Positions 47,049 through 57,002 of a stretch of DNA of 64,000 nt are shown here, in pieces. The notes under the pieces were generated by a model that was given only the letters and a program-made list of their open reading frames with translations, was not told where the DNA came from and searched no databases. Every line of letters starts with the position of its first letter. The first letter of the stretch is position 1. Both the position numbers and the translations under genes were made by a program. Origin of the DNA: Bacteroidales bacterium (lineage in GTDB: Bacteria; Bacteroidota; Bacteroidia; Bacteroidales; VadinHA17). Location: positions 1-64,000 of the forward strand of contig JADKBK010000001.1 of the NCBI GenBank assembly GCA_016715075.1. The letters run 5' to 3'.

Positions 47049-49535
47049 ATGGCAAAAAAAATATTATTCATTTGCTGCTTACTGATCTCATTAAGGCTTC
47101 AGTCGCAAACCGAAATGAAAACCACCACAGGGTCAGTAACAATTGAGAATAAGCTGGTTTCCCTCACATTTAACCTGGAAAAGGGAATATATTCTGTGAA
47201 AAACCTGCCAAAAAATCTCACGGCTGTTTCGAATGCATACTTCCAGGCAGAAGGCTTATATTCCACGGATACAACAGGGATTATTGAATGGTCATACCAG
47301 GGGATCCGTGATGTATTCGGTAAAGGAGGTACGCTACGGATAAAGAAGAAATACAATGGGTATTCCGATATGGTGTGGAATGCAACTATTTATGACGACA
47401 AGGATTTTGTGGTATTTAAGATGGGAATTATTAATGATTCTTATATTCCATTCAGGCTCTCGGCTTTTTACCCTTTAAAAACAAAAGGAAGCTGCAAAGG
47501 GATGGACACAGGAAAGAACTTTGCAGTATTGAACGGCAATTCAGGTGGAAACAGGACATATGTCTCTGAGTCTGCAAAAACATGCTGCTTCAATAATGTA
47601 CTCATCCGTTTCGGTGAGTTGAATGATCCAAAGATTATTGTTGCAGGAGGTCTTACATATAATGAGTTTGAAAAATTCTGCAAGGTTTTCCGGAATGGGG
47701 ATAGCCTGGGAATCCAGCTTTTTAGTGAAGATCCTGTTGGTAAACTGATTGATGCTGGCAGCTCGTGGGAAGGCAATGAATTATTTTACCTGTGCATTAA
47801 TAATCTTAATCCCTTTGAAGCCTTGGAAAAATACGGCCTGGCAGTAAAGGAGGCCCAACAGATAAAACTTAATTGCTATGACTTTCCCACAGAATGTCTT
47901 TGGTATGCAAGCGTTTATGCAAAAGATCCGGCCCGTCCTAAATTTAATGATTCCAAAGGTGCTGTGGATGAAATGGAGAATGCTGTCAGAAGCGGATTTA
48001 CGAAATACACCAGGGTTGCAATCAGACTCGTACCCGATGCCTATGGTAAAATTAATCAACAAGGCTGGTGGGATGATAAGCACTGGGCAATGTGGGGAGA
48101 TGTATCATCAGCTGACAGCACCAATTATTGCGCTCCATATCTTACTACTGCCAGCTGGTGCAGGAAGATACTTGATAAAGGTGGAATACCATTAACCTAT
48201 TTCCAGTCTGGCCGTCGCTCGGAGGATTTTGTTAAGGAAAATCCATCCTTCATGCTATTTAATGACCCGTACAGAATGGCAACAGGCCAGGCGGATAAGA
48301 TGAAGCATCTTAATTATGACCTTGGCGGGGAATCAGATGAAGGATACCTTAATCAGTGGTGGGATGAGGAGAATATGGTTGGATATGATTTTACTGATGA
48401 AGAGTTCATTAATCACATGAAGAATGTCTACAAAAATTTAAAAAATGCAGGAATACGCGGATTGATGTTCGATTATCCCGAGTCTACGGCCTGGGCATTC
48501 AACGGAGGCTTTGATGACAAATATTCAACTACAGCATCTGCATATCGCAATATGCTTGAACTCGCCTATGAGGGTCTGGGTGAGGACTCTTATATTGATG
48601 AAAGGATGATCGGAAGAGGTTCTGATCTTTCTCTTGGCTTAATTGCTTCCCAGCGTGTATGGGGAGATAATGACCTCTTTATGCCGGAAATGGTTACCCG
48701 GTGCGGTCTGCGCTGGTATAAAAACAGAGTGGTTGTAAATTATGATCTCGATGCCAAAGATCCTGTAAAAGCCAGACCGGGATATAATAATGACGGATTA
48801 AAAACATTAATGACAATGTGTTATGTTGTAAGTGCAAGATTCCTTATGGCCCGGGGATTTTATCAGCTTTCCCCTGAACAGCTTTATATTATGAGCCGTA
48901 CCTTTCCATATCACACATTGCCAAAAAGTTCAAGGCCTGTTGATGCCTTCAGCAACGGCTTTACAGTTCCCAGGATCTTTGACTATGAAGTAAATCCGGG
49001 ATGGCATCAGCTTACCCTCTATAATCCTAATCTTGATAGTACAAATAATGATGATGGGACTAAGTTTGTTGAGCTTGGAAGATCGCTTAATGAAGGTGGT
49101 CTTGGATTGGATCCTGACAAAGAATATTTTCTGTATGATTACTGGAATGATAAATTCGTCGGGAGGTTTTACGGCAGCGATAATGTGGTTCAGGAATTGC
49201 GGCCTGGAGAAACACGCATGATCAGCATTCATGCCATTGAAGAAAATCCTCAGTTCATATCAACAAATCGCCATATCATGCAGGGTCTGGTCGATATGAA
49301 AGTCCTGCCTGCATGGAATGAAACCAATAAGGTGTTAACAGGTAAATCAAGTGTAATAGGAGGAGAGGAGTACAAAGTGGTTATTGCACTAAATGGTTTC
49401 AAAACACTGAAATGCTCAGCTCCTAATGCAAGGGCAAAAATTGAATTGACTGATTCGGAAAAAAATCTGGCAGTTTTATCTATTCTGAGTGTCAAAAACT
49501 CTGACATTGAATGGAGTATCTCTTTTAAAAAGTAG
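47049..49535 (+). CDS. Secreted alpha-galactosidase-like (GH36/clan GH-D-like) protein
   Basis: Secreted protein of 828 residues. The ATG at 47049 opens a signal peptide (AKKILFICCLLISLRLQSQ). The in-frame ATG at 46959 lies in the repeat array and is rejected. An N-terminal beta-sandwich (to ~residue 270) is followed by a TIM-barrel-like region with YTRVAIRLVPD, GLMFDYPEST (Asp as a candidate nucleophile) and YIDERM. A C-terminal beta domain ends the protein. It resembles clan GH-D enzymes but I cannot fix the family. It may belong to the upstream operon interrupted by the REP array. nhaA starts 6 bp later. Confidence 0.65.
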   Translation: MAKKILFICCLLISLRLQSQTEMKTTTGSVTIENKLVSLTFNLEKGIYSVKNLPKNLTAVSNAYFQAEGLYSTDTTGIIEWSYQGIRDVFGKGGTLRIKKKYNGYSDMVWNATIYDDKDFVVFKMGIINDSYIPFRLSAFYPLKTKGSCKGMDTGKNFAVLNGNSGGNRTYVSESAKTCCFNNVLIRFGELNDPKIIVAGGLTYNEFEKFCKVFRNGDSLGIQLFSEDPVGKLIDAGSSWEGNELFYLCINNLNPFEALEKYGLAVKEAQQIKLNCYDFPTECLWYASVYAKDPARPKFNDSKGAVDEMENAVRSGFTKYTRVAIRLVPDAYGKINQQGWWDDKHWAMWGDVSSADSTNYCAPYLTTASWCRKILDKGGIPLTYFQSGRRSEDFVKENPSFMLFNDPYRMATGQADKMKHLNYDLGGESDEGYLNQWWDEENMVGYDFTDEEFINHMKNVYKNLKNAGIRGLMFDYPESTAWAFNGGFDDKYSTTASAYRNMLELAYEGLGEDSYIDERMIGRGSDLSLGLIASQRVWGDNDLFMPEMVTRCGLRWYKNRVVVNYDLDAKDPVKARPGYNNDGLKTLMTMCYVVSARFLMARGFYQLSPEQLYIMSRTFPYHTLPKSSRPVDAFSNGFTVPRIFDYEVNPGWHQLTLYNPNLDSTNNDDGTKFVELGRSLNEGGLGLDPDKEYFLYDYWNDKFVGRFYGSDNVVQELRPGETRMISIHAIEENPQFISTNRHIMQGLVDMKVLPAWNETNKVLTGKSSVIGGEEYKVVIALNGFKTLKCSAPNARAKIELTDSEKNLAVLSILSVKNSDIEWSISFKK

Positions 49536-49541
49536 AAATTT

Positions 49542-50693
49542 ATGGTCAACCTGACTAGACTATTCAATGAGTTTTACCACAGTGAGAAAGCCGGAGGATT
49601 GATTCTTGTTTTTGTGACGCTTCTTTCACTTGTACTAGCCAACACCTCCTTTCAGCAAGAGTACTTAAGTATCTGGCAGTTTCACCTTGGCGGACATGAT
49701 ATCGTTCACTGGATAAACGACGGAATCATGACTATTTTCTTCCTTCTTATCGGGCTTGAACTTGAGCGTGAAATCTATCTGGGAGAGCTATCTGACATGC
49801 GGAATGCATCACTGCCCGTTTTTGCGGCTGTGGGCGGAATGATTGTTCCGGCAGGTTTGTTTCTATTGCTGAATATTGGAACAGGAGCAATGTCCGGCGC
49901 AGGAATACCAATGGCAACTGATATTGCATTTGCAGTAGGAATACTATCACTCCTCGGAAACCGTGTACCCTCATCCCTGAAGGTTTTCCTGACGGCTCTT
50001 GCTGTTGCTGATGACCTTGGCGCTATAATGATAATAGCGATCTTCTACACCACTTCACTTGTTCTGATCAATCTTTTCATAGCTCTTGCCATTTTCGGTT
50101 TGCTGATTGTTCTGAACAGGCTTAAAGTCCATAATCTGATACCATATCTGATAGGAGGTGCTGCAATGTGGTACTTCATGCTAAATTCCGGAGTTCATGC
50201 AACAATTACAGGTGTGTTACTGGCTTTTGTACTTCCCTTTGGTGACGGAAGTGAAAAGTCTCCATCTTTTATTCTTCAACACTTCCTTCACAAGCCAGTG
50301 GCCTTTATTATCCTGCCACTTTTTGCCATAGCAAATACATGCATCCCGCTTGCCGGGAATATTCAGAATGGTCTGTCTCAGACATACAGTCTTGGAATAA
50401 TTGCCGGACTGGCCATTGGAAAGCCTGCAGGGATCCTTCTCTTTTCGTTTATTGTCGTCGCACTTGGGTTCAGTACACTTCCCGAAGGACTGAACTGGAA
50501 AAGAATTACAGGTGCCGGTTTTTTAGCGGGTATAGGTTTTACAATGTCAATATTTATTACCCTATTGGCTTTTAAGGATCCCGATATGGTGAATAACTCA
50601 AAAATTGCAATTCTGGCAGCATCAATGCTCTCAGGGATTATTGGTTATATCTGGCTGAACAGGGCTCTTAGAATAGAAACATTTACCCGGTAG
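49542..50693 (+). CDS. nhaA: NhaA Na+/H+ antiporter
   Basis: Inner-membrane sodium/proton antiporter, 383 residues with about 12 helices. Family marks are FYHSEKAGGLIL at the N-terminus, the MTIFFLLIGLELERE segment, the GIPMATDIAFAVGI stretch with Asp, and the paired aspartates of the ion site in LAVADDLGAI. GIGFTMSIFI lies near the C-terminus. It begins 6 bp after the preceding glycosidase. The 288 bp to the next gene contain nothing I recognise. Confidence 0.96.
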   Translation: MVNLTRLFNEFYHSEKAGGLILVFVTLLSLVLANTSFQQEYLSIWQFHLGGHDIVHWINDGIMTIFFLLIGLELEREIYLGELSDMRNASLPVFAAVGGMIVPAGLFLLLNIGTGAMSGAGIPMATDIAFAVGILSLLGNRVPSSLKVFLTALAVADDLGAIMIIAIFYTTSLVLINLFIALAIFGLLIVLNRLKVHNLIPYLIGGAAMWYFMLNSGVHATITGVLLAFVLPFGDGSEKSPSFILQHFLHKPVAFIILPLFAIANTCIPLAGNIQNGLSQTYSLGIIAGLAIGKPAGILLFSFIVVALGFSTLPEGLNWKRITGAGFLAGIGFTMSIFITLLAFKDPDMVNNSKIAILAASMLSGIIGYIWLNRALRIETFTR

Positions 50694-50981
50694 GGCATTG
50701 CCACAACCGGAATAGTTAAATATAAAATAAACAGATTTTAAAAGTTTGGAGCTGATAAAAAGTCTTTTTTAAAAGCAAATCACACAACGATTTGGGCTTT
50801 CTCAACACCGGGGGCAAAAACAACAACTCCATTAAAATCAATTATGCACAACGCGGTTACCGGATATATTTTTTGTTATCTTTCAAATACCTTATATCTG
50901 AATTTGCTTCACAACGAATAATATTATTTAGTATCTTTCAATTGCAGTTTATTGAAGATTCATTTATAATTAACCTCGACT

Positions 50982-52513
50982 ATGAAAAAATATTCAGCTT
51001 ACCTCTTTACGCTTCTCAGGATCCTGATCGGATGGCATTTCCTTTATGAAGGTATTTCCAAGTTGATCAACCCGGGCTGGACAGCCAAGTATTACCTCTT
51101 GGGTTCCAAGTGGATATTTGCCGGAGTGTTCCACTGGATGGGCTCATCAGAAGGCGTCATAAAAGTTGTTGATTTTCTTAATGTATGGGGTCTGATTCTC
51201 ATCGGAATATCTTTATTTATCGGATTGCTTGTCAGGTGGTCATCAATTGCAGGCGCTGTGCTTCTTTTCTTCTATTTTGCAGCCTATCCTCCGATCTTTG
51301 GTTATACATTTGGGGTGGTTGCAGAGGTAATTATCAGTGGGTTGACAAAAACCTTATTGAACTTATAATGCTTGTTGTTCTTGCCACGCTCCCGGTTGAT
51401 TATCTGTTCGGAGCCGACAGGTGGCTGAAGCACTGGAAGGAAGAGAAGCCTAATGCACCAATTCCCGAGGGAGCGAAAGATACGGGATATTCAAGCAAGC
51501 GGCGCGAATTGCTCCGCGATATGATCAGTGTTCCTTTCCTTGGAGCATTTGCATATGTACTATACAAAAAAACCAAATGGGATAGTTTTGAAAAGAAATA
51601 TTTGCTGGAAAAACCCGATGCTGTTTCCGGGGCTACATTGAAAAGCTTTCAGTTTACCTCACTGGGTGACCTGAAGGGGACAGTTCCAAAAGGTAAAATT
51701 GGTGACTTTGAACTCAGCAAGCTTGTGATGGGTGGTAATCTTATTGGAGGATGGTCGCATGCACGCGACCTTATCTATGTTGATAAACTGATTAAAATGT
51801 ATCATACCGATGAGAAGGTAATGATGACGCTTCAGCTTGCTGAAAAATGCGGGATCAATGCTATTATTTCAAATCCTGCACAGCTTCGTGTTGTGAAGAA
51901 ATACAATCATGATACCGGTGGAAATATAAAATTCATTTCTGACTGCGGGGTAGGCAAAAATTTTCTCGAAGGAATTGAAGCTTCAATGAAAGGTGGGGCC
52001 GATGCCATGTACAGCCATGGAGGAAAATCAGATTTCGCCGTTTATAATAACACTCCTGGTTTCTTTGAAGAGCTTCAGAAGGGACTCGAACTAATCCGCA
52101 GTTATGGCAAACCGGCAGGAGTAGGGGCTCACCGGGTTGAAACAATCAGAGCATGCGTTGAACATGGCATCAAACCCGACTTCTGGGTGAAAACTCTCCA
52201 TACACACGATTATTGGTCAGCACAGGTAGATCTTGAGAATAAAGATGTTCCTGAAGTTGGCTGGAGAGACAATAACTTCTGCCATAAACCTGAAGAGACA
52301 ATTGCTTTTATGAGCACGCTCGAACAACCATGGATTGCTTTCAAAACACTGGCTGCAGGTGCCCTAAAACCTGAACACGGATTTAAGTACGCCTTTGATA
52401 ATGGCGCCGATTTTATCTGTGTTGGTATGTACGATTTTCAGATTGTTGAGGATGTAAATATTGCTCTGAATGTCCTTGATACAGTTAATCGTACAAGGCC
52501 CTGGAGAGGCTAG
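50982..52513 (+). CDS. DoxX-like membrane domain fused to a TIM-barrel (aldo/keto reductase-like) domain, one frameshift
   Basis: N-terminal ~125 residues are a four-helix DoxX-like membrane domain (RILIGWHFLYEGISKLINPGW). The first frame stops at 51368 after VVAEVIISGL. The other frame continues GNYQWVDKNLIELIMLVVLATLPVDYLFG, so inserting one base near 51325 (GAG to GAAG) restores a single protein of about 510 residues. After a linker (SSKRRELLRDMISVPFLGAFAYVLY) comes a soluble barrel-like domain from KIGDFELSKLVMGGNLIGGW, which recalls aldo/keto reductase-like folds, with ISDCGVG and GVGAHRVETIRACVEHG. The function of this domain is unknown. Confidence 0.75.
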
Positions 52514-52568
52514 CAGCCTGATAGCTACAGCTTGTCGCTAAGCTCTTTCATGATAAAATATTATCCTT

Positions 52569-54659
52569 ATGGCAACACATTTTCTTTTTCGTAAGAATGT
52601 TCTGCTTATTATTGTATTATACCTTTCGGTAAGCATCATGTCCGCCGGCATACCGGACAATAAGATTGTTGAATACAGGAATGCGAGAGTCGTTTATAAA
52701 AACAGCAGGATTACTGTTTCGACCGGGATGATCGAACGAACCTGGTTATGGACAGGAACCGGATGGCTCACTACCGGTATCAAAAACCAGATTACCGGTA
52801 AGGATTATGCAAAAAGTACAGGGAAATTCAGGAGTGACTGGAATTTACCTGGTTCTTTAACCGATTCATCTGAAGCTATTCTGGAGAATGTGGCTATTTC
52901 CGAAAATGATGATGACGGTTTTACAAATAAGCATCTGCAGGTAATCTCAACAATAAGTTATCCGGGGTCAAAGCTTGAAATTCAGCACGTTATATGGGTG
53001 TTTCCCGGTGCCCCCGGTATCAGGACCCAGTTACGGGTTAAAGCAACAGATGGTTTTTCACCTGAGGGGCTGCCGGATAATGAGGGTAAAAGAATTGATT
53101 CAGGTCACTGGATTGCAGTACCTGGCGCCAGAAGTGAATACCTGCCCATCGATTTTACAGTTGAAAATGCACGCCGTTACTGGGGTTATTACAATAATCC
53201 TGGTACAAGGCATGATCCTGCCAGGGAAATGCTTGAGGAGACTCTTGTTACCGGATACCCTCTTTTCCTCACAGAAGAGAACAACTGGGCCAGCGGACTG
53301 AGTATTGAATATAACAAGGGAAACGATGGGATCTGTGTTGTAAAGGAATCACCAAAGTGTGTAAATCAACAGGCTCATTACACGGGAAGTTTTTATTCCG
53401 GACCCGGAGGTCTTTCCGTTACAGGCTGGGGACTTACTCCCACTGAAATAGTTACTGACAGATACCGTGAGTGCTGGGCAACATGGACAATCGTCTGGAA
53501 TGAAGGCAATGACGGGATGCAGCTGGCTCTTAAACAATTCGACCGCGCCCGCTATCCGGCATTTCCTGAACGTGATCTGTTCATTTTGAGTAATACCTGG
53601 GGACCAGCTGATCCGGATGGCGCCAGGTTTACTGAAAAGGATAATCTGATGAGAGAGATACCTGCCCTGGCCAGGATCGGCGTCGAAGTGCTTCAGATTG
53701 ATGATGGCTGGCAGAAAGGTGAAGGACGATATAGTGAGGCAAAAGGATTTGTTCCAAAATATGAAAATGGATGGAAAGACATCAAAGCTGAAGCCGATAA
53801 ATACGGAATAAGGTTTGGACTATGGGTGACAGCTAAGCTTTCAACTGCGGAGGAGCTGAATAAAAATGTGGATGAGCTCGGTTTTATCTCATGGAAAGTC
53901 GATTTTGATCAGCTCAATAACCGGGCTGACTATGAAGACAGGATAAGAAAATACCGCGATGTAATGAAACATGGATGGATGAAGACACAATTCTCCCTCT
54001 GTCCTGAGTATGACGATCCCCGCTATGGCTGGTATTATTGCAAAGAATATGGCAGCATCTATTTTCAGAATATTCAGGAAAGTTTACCGGCTCACCTTAC
54101 GATGGTGCCTTATCAGGTCTTGAGGCAGCACTGGCTTATGTCACGGTATTTTAACAGCAATAAGCTGCAGGTGATGCTTCAAAATCCCAAACGCGCAAAT
54201 CCTGAACGGAGTGATGGTCCTGAACACAGCCACGCATATTGCTTTGCAATGGGAGTGCCATTCATCCCCTGCTTCTTCCAGAGTGCCCAAAACCTCGATT
54301 CAGATGGCCGGGAGGAGATTAAAAAATTCATCTCCGTTTATAAGGAAAACCGTAAAGAGATTTTCAATTGCTATACATTTCCAATAGGAGATAAGCCGGA
54401 TAATGAAAGCTGGTCAGGCTTTCAGATGATAAATTCAAAGGAGGGCGGATCAGGTTATATCCTGCTCTTCAGAGAATTGCATAACAGCCAGAGCCATAAG
54501 GATATTCAATTGAAATTCCTGCAGGGGAAAGCCATTAAAATAACAGATACAGAAAATAACCGGAGTTTTATTGAAAAGGCTTCTTCAGAAGGTAAGGTCA
54601 ATTTTAAAATTGATGCTCCGGCCAGCTATTTGTTTCTCAAGTATTCGGTAATAAATTAA
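52569..54659 (+). CDS. GH36-type alpha-galactosidase
   Basis: Secreted protein of 696 residues with signal peptide (NVLLIIVLYLSVSIMSAG). An N-terminal beta-supersandwich runs to about residue 330. The (beta/alpha)8 domain has the family motif LQIDDGWQKG and the nucleophile motif ISWKVDFDQ (KxD Asp). FSLCPEYDDPRYGWYY follows near the acid region, and the C-terminus is a beta domain. Predicted to release alpha-galactose from side chains. It lies 55 bp after the DoxX fusion, with 243 bp of gene-free sequence downstream. Confidence 0.82.
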   Translation: MATHFLFRKNVLLIIVLYLSVSIMSAGIPDNKIVEYRNARVVYKNSRITVSTGMIERTWLWTGTGWLTTGIKNQITGKDYAKSTGKFRSDWNLPGSLTDSSEAILENVAISENDDDGFTNKHLQVISTISYPGSKLEIQHVIWVFPGAPGIRTQLRVKATDGFSPEGLPDNEGKRIDSGHWIAVPGARSEYLPIDFTVENARRYWGYYNNPGTRHDPAREMLEETLVTGYPLFLTEENNWASGLSIEYNKGNDGICVVKESPKCVNQQAHYTGSFYSGPGGLSVTGWGLTPTEIVTDRYRECWATWTIVWNEGNDGMQLALKQFDRARYPAFPERDLFILSNTWGPADPDGARFTEKDNLMREIPALARIGVEVLQIDDGWQKGEGRYSEAKGFVPKYENGWKDIKAEADKYGIRFGLWVTAKLSTAEELNKNVDELGFISWKVDFDQLNNRADYEDRIRKYRDVMKHGWMKTQFSLCPEYDDPRYGWYYCKEYGSIYFQNIQESLPAHLTMVPYQVLRQHWLMSRYFNSNKLQVMLQNPKRANPERSDGPEHSHAYCFAMGVPFIPCFFQSAQNLDSDGREEIKKFISVYKENRKEIFNCYTFPIGDKPDNESWSGFQMINSKEGGSGYILLFRELHNSQSHKDIQLKFLQGKAIKITDTENNRSFIEKASSEGKVNFKIDAPASYLFLKYSVIN

Positions 54660-54902
54660 TGCAGCGTTATTCATATTGCTCAACAATTGAAATTATGTTC
54701 ATGCGGATTACGGGGTTAACGCGTATCTTATCTTTGACTTTTCTGTTCTTCTTAACCTCAGCAGATGAAAGGCTCCTTATAGAATAGTATTATAACCACA
54801 TCAATAGGATTTTTTGAATTTTTTATAACAAGAGGAATATTTATACTATCTTTCAATTACTTATCCATTACTTTTAATCAGAGCTTAAACAAAATTTACA
54901 AA

Positions 54903-56219
54903 ATGAGAACAACCAGGCGAAGTTTTGTCAGAACGTCATTGGCATCTATCGCAGTGCCGTTAATCCTTCCATCAAGTGTTTGGATGAATCCACCAAGTGA
55001 CCGCATCACCATGGGTTTCATAGGTATGGGAAAACAGTCACAGTGGCTGCTTGCTAAGTTTCTTCCTCTTACGCAGGTGCTTGCTGTCTGCGAGGTAGAC
55101 ACTACGCGCCGTAACAACTCACAAAAGGTAGTTGAAAAATTCTACTCCGATAACAAGGACAAGGGTGTTGCCAACTGTAAGGCTTATTACGATTACCGGG
55201 AACTGACAGAGCGTAAGGATATAGACACCGTATGTATTGCAACACCTGATCACTGGCATGCGGTGCCGATTTTACAGTCGCTCCGGAATGGGAAGGATAT
55301 TTTCTGTGAGAAGCCATTGACGCATAATATCCAGGAAGCAATAGATGTTATGAGGGATGTGGATAAATACAGTCGCGTCTTTCAAACCGGTTCCATGCAA
55401 CGTTCGATGAAGGAATTCAGGATAGCATGTGAACTGGTGCGCAACGGATGCATCGGAAAGATAGACCATGTGGAGTGCAGTATCGGAGGTCCGCCTGTGC
55501 CATGCGACCTGCCTGAAGAAAAAATAGAACCCGGCCTTGACTGGAACATGTGGCTTGGTCCTGCTCCCATGCGTCCATATAATTCTGTTCTGAGCCCGAG
55601 AGGTGTTCACGATCACTATCCTAACTGGCGGGCTTACAAGGAATATGGTACCGGAGGAGTCGGCGACTGGGGAGCGCACCACATCGACATAGCTCAGTGG
55701 GGACTTGGCATGGATGACAGCGGACCTGTAGAGGTGCGTTTCATAAATGATGAGGCTGCACTTATATATTCAAATGGCATTACAGTGCTCCGCAAGGAAA
55801 AGGGTTTTGGTGTTCACTTCTTTGGCAGTGAAGGAGAAGTAATGGTAAACCGTGGCACATTTAAAGTCATTGTTAAAGGTCAGACGATTGCTGCCTATGT
55901 TGGCGCTGAGAGCAAAGGCACAACTTGCGAGGCAGAGGTTGAGAAGGCTGAAAAGCTGCTGCTGAAAGAAGCAAAGATCAGGCTTTACGTGAGTAATTCA
56001 CACTACGAAGATTTCCTCTCATGTGTGAGGAGCCGCAAGAAGCCTGTCGCCAGCGAACAGATTGGCGGCCGCACGGTCATCAGCTGTCATCTTATTAATC
56101 AGCTTTATTTCAATAACTCTGCCATGAAATGGGATCCGGCAAATTTCTGTTTTACAGGAGGAACAGGAAACCCTGCCTGGCTGACAAGCATCAGCAGGGA
56201 TTGGACTAAGACAAAGTAG
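54903..56219 (+). CDS. Tat-exported Gfo/Idh/MocA-family oxidoreductase
   Basis: NAD(P)-dependent sugar dehydrogenase-like protein of 438 residues. The leader TTRRSFVRTSLASIAV is Tat-like. The Rossmann motif GFIGMGKQSQ is followed by the family signatures CIATPDHWHAVPI and FCEKPL (the Lys of the EKP motif), then GGVGDWGAHHIDIAQWGLG in the C-terminal domain. Such exported Gfo/Idh/MocA enzymes with a ThuA-like neighbour are common in sugar-rich gene clusters. The ThuA gene begins 33 bp downstream. The substrate cannot be told. Confidence 0.88.
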   Translation: MRTTRRSFVRTSLASIAVPLILPSSVWMNPPSDRITMGFIGMGKQSQWLLAKFLPLTQVLAVCEVDTTRRNNSQKVVEKFYSDNKDKGVANCKAYYDYRELTERKDIDTVCIATPDHWHAVPILQSLRNGKDIFCEKPLTHNIQEAIDVMRDVDKYSRVFQTGSMQRSMKEFRIACELVRNGCIGKIDHVECSIGGPPVPCDLPEEKIEPGLDWNMWLGPAPMRPYNSVLSPRGVHDHYPNWRAYKEYGTGGVGDWGAHHIDIAQWGLGMDDSGPVEVRFINDEAALIYSNGITVLRKEKGFGVHFFGSEGEVMVNRGTFKVIVKGQTIAAYVGAESKGTTCEAEVEKAEKLLLKEAKIRLYVSNSHYEDFLSCVRSRKKPVASEQIGGRTVISCHLINQLYFNNSAMKWDPANFCFTGGTGNPAWLTSISRDWTKTK

Positions 56220-56252
56220 ACTTTATTCCTTAAAAATCAATATTATACCATT

Positions 56253-57002
56253 ATGAAGAAAATAACTTTAATAATCTGTCTGATCCTGAGCATCATGTTT
56301 TCAGCTATCGCACAGGATAAAAAGATCAATGTACTCGTATTCTCAAAAACTATTGGTTACAGACATAATTCTATCCCGACAGGACTGAAAATGATGAGTG
56401 ATCTGGCACAGGAAAGAAACTGGATACTGACTGCCACAGAAAATTCAGATCTGTTTACGCCTGAATTCCTGAAAACTTTTGATGTGGTAGTATTTTTAAA
56501 TCCTACTCAGGATGTCCTTAACGAGCAGCAACAGAAAAATTTTGAAGCCTTTATGGCTGGAGGCAAAGGCTTTGTTGGTATTCACGCAGCTGCTGATTGT
56601 GAATATGACTGGGCATGGTACGGACAATTGAATGGAGCATTCTTTAAAACCCATCCGCCTGCCCAGACGGCAACCGTTATCTTCGAGGACACTGCCCACC
56701 CCACCATGCTGCCTTTTAAGGGAATGGAGAAATACACCACTTTCGATGAATGGTACAGTTTCAAGGAAAATCCAAGAGCAAAAGTTCATGTCCTTGCCCG
56801 CCTCGACGAAGCTTCACTGAATGAAGCCACCCAGAAGGATGACAAATGGAAAATGGGTGATCACCCGCTTATCTGGTACCAGGAGACAGGCAACTCACGT
56901 TCATTCTACACAGTTTTTGGGCACACCCCGGAAGCTTTTCTGGATCCGAAAATAAAAGAACACATTGGTTGTGTCGTAGACTGGGTGGCAAAAAGAAATT
57001 AG
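56253..57002 (+). CDS. ThuA-like domain protein, secreted
   Basis: Secreted ThuA-like protein of 249 residues (signal ending near AIAQ). It has a class I glutamine-amidotransferase-like fold: VLVFSKTIGYRHNSI at the N-terminus, DVVVFLNPTQDVL, GGKGFVGIHAAADCEYDW and the H-rich GDHPLIWYQETGNSRSFYTVFGHT. ThuA domains are linked to disaccharide utilisation. It follows the Gfo/Idh/MocA gene in the same operon and its stop overlaps that of the convergent gene by 4 nt. Confidence 0.88.
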   Translation: MKKITLIICLILSIMFSAIAQDKKINVLVFSKTIGYRHNSIPTGLKMMSDLAQERNWILTATENSDLFTPEFLKTFDVVVFLNPTQDVLNEQQQKNFEAFMAGGKGFVGIHAAADCEYDWAWYGQLNGAFFKTHPPAQTATVIFEDTAHPTMLPFKGMEKYTTFDEWYSFKENPRAKVHVLARLDEASLNEATQKDDKWKMGDHPLIWYQETGNSRSFYTVFGHTPEAFLDPKIKEHIGCVVDWVAKRN

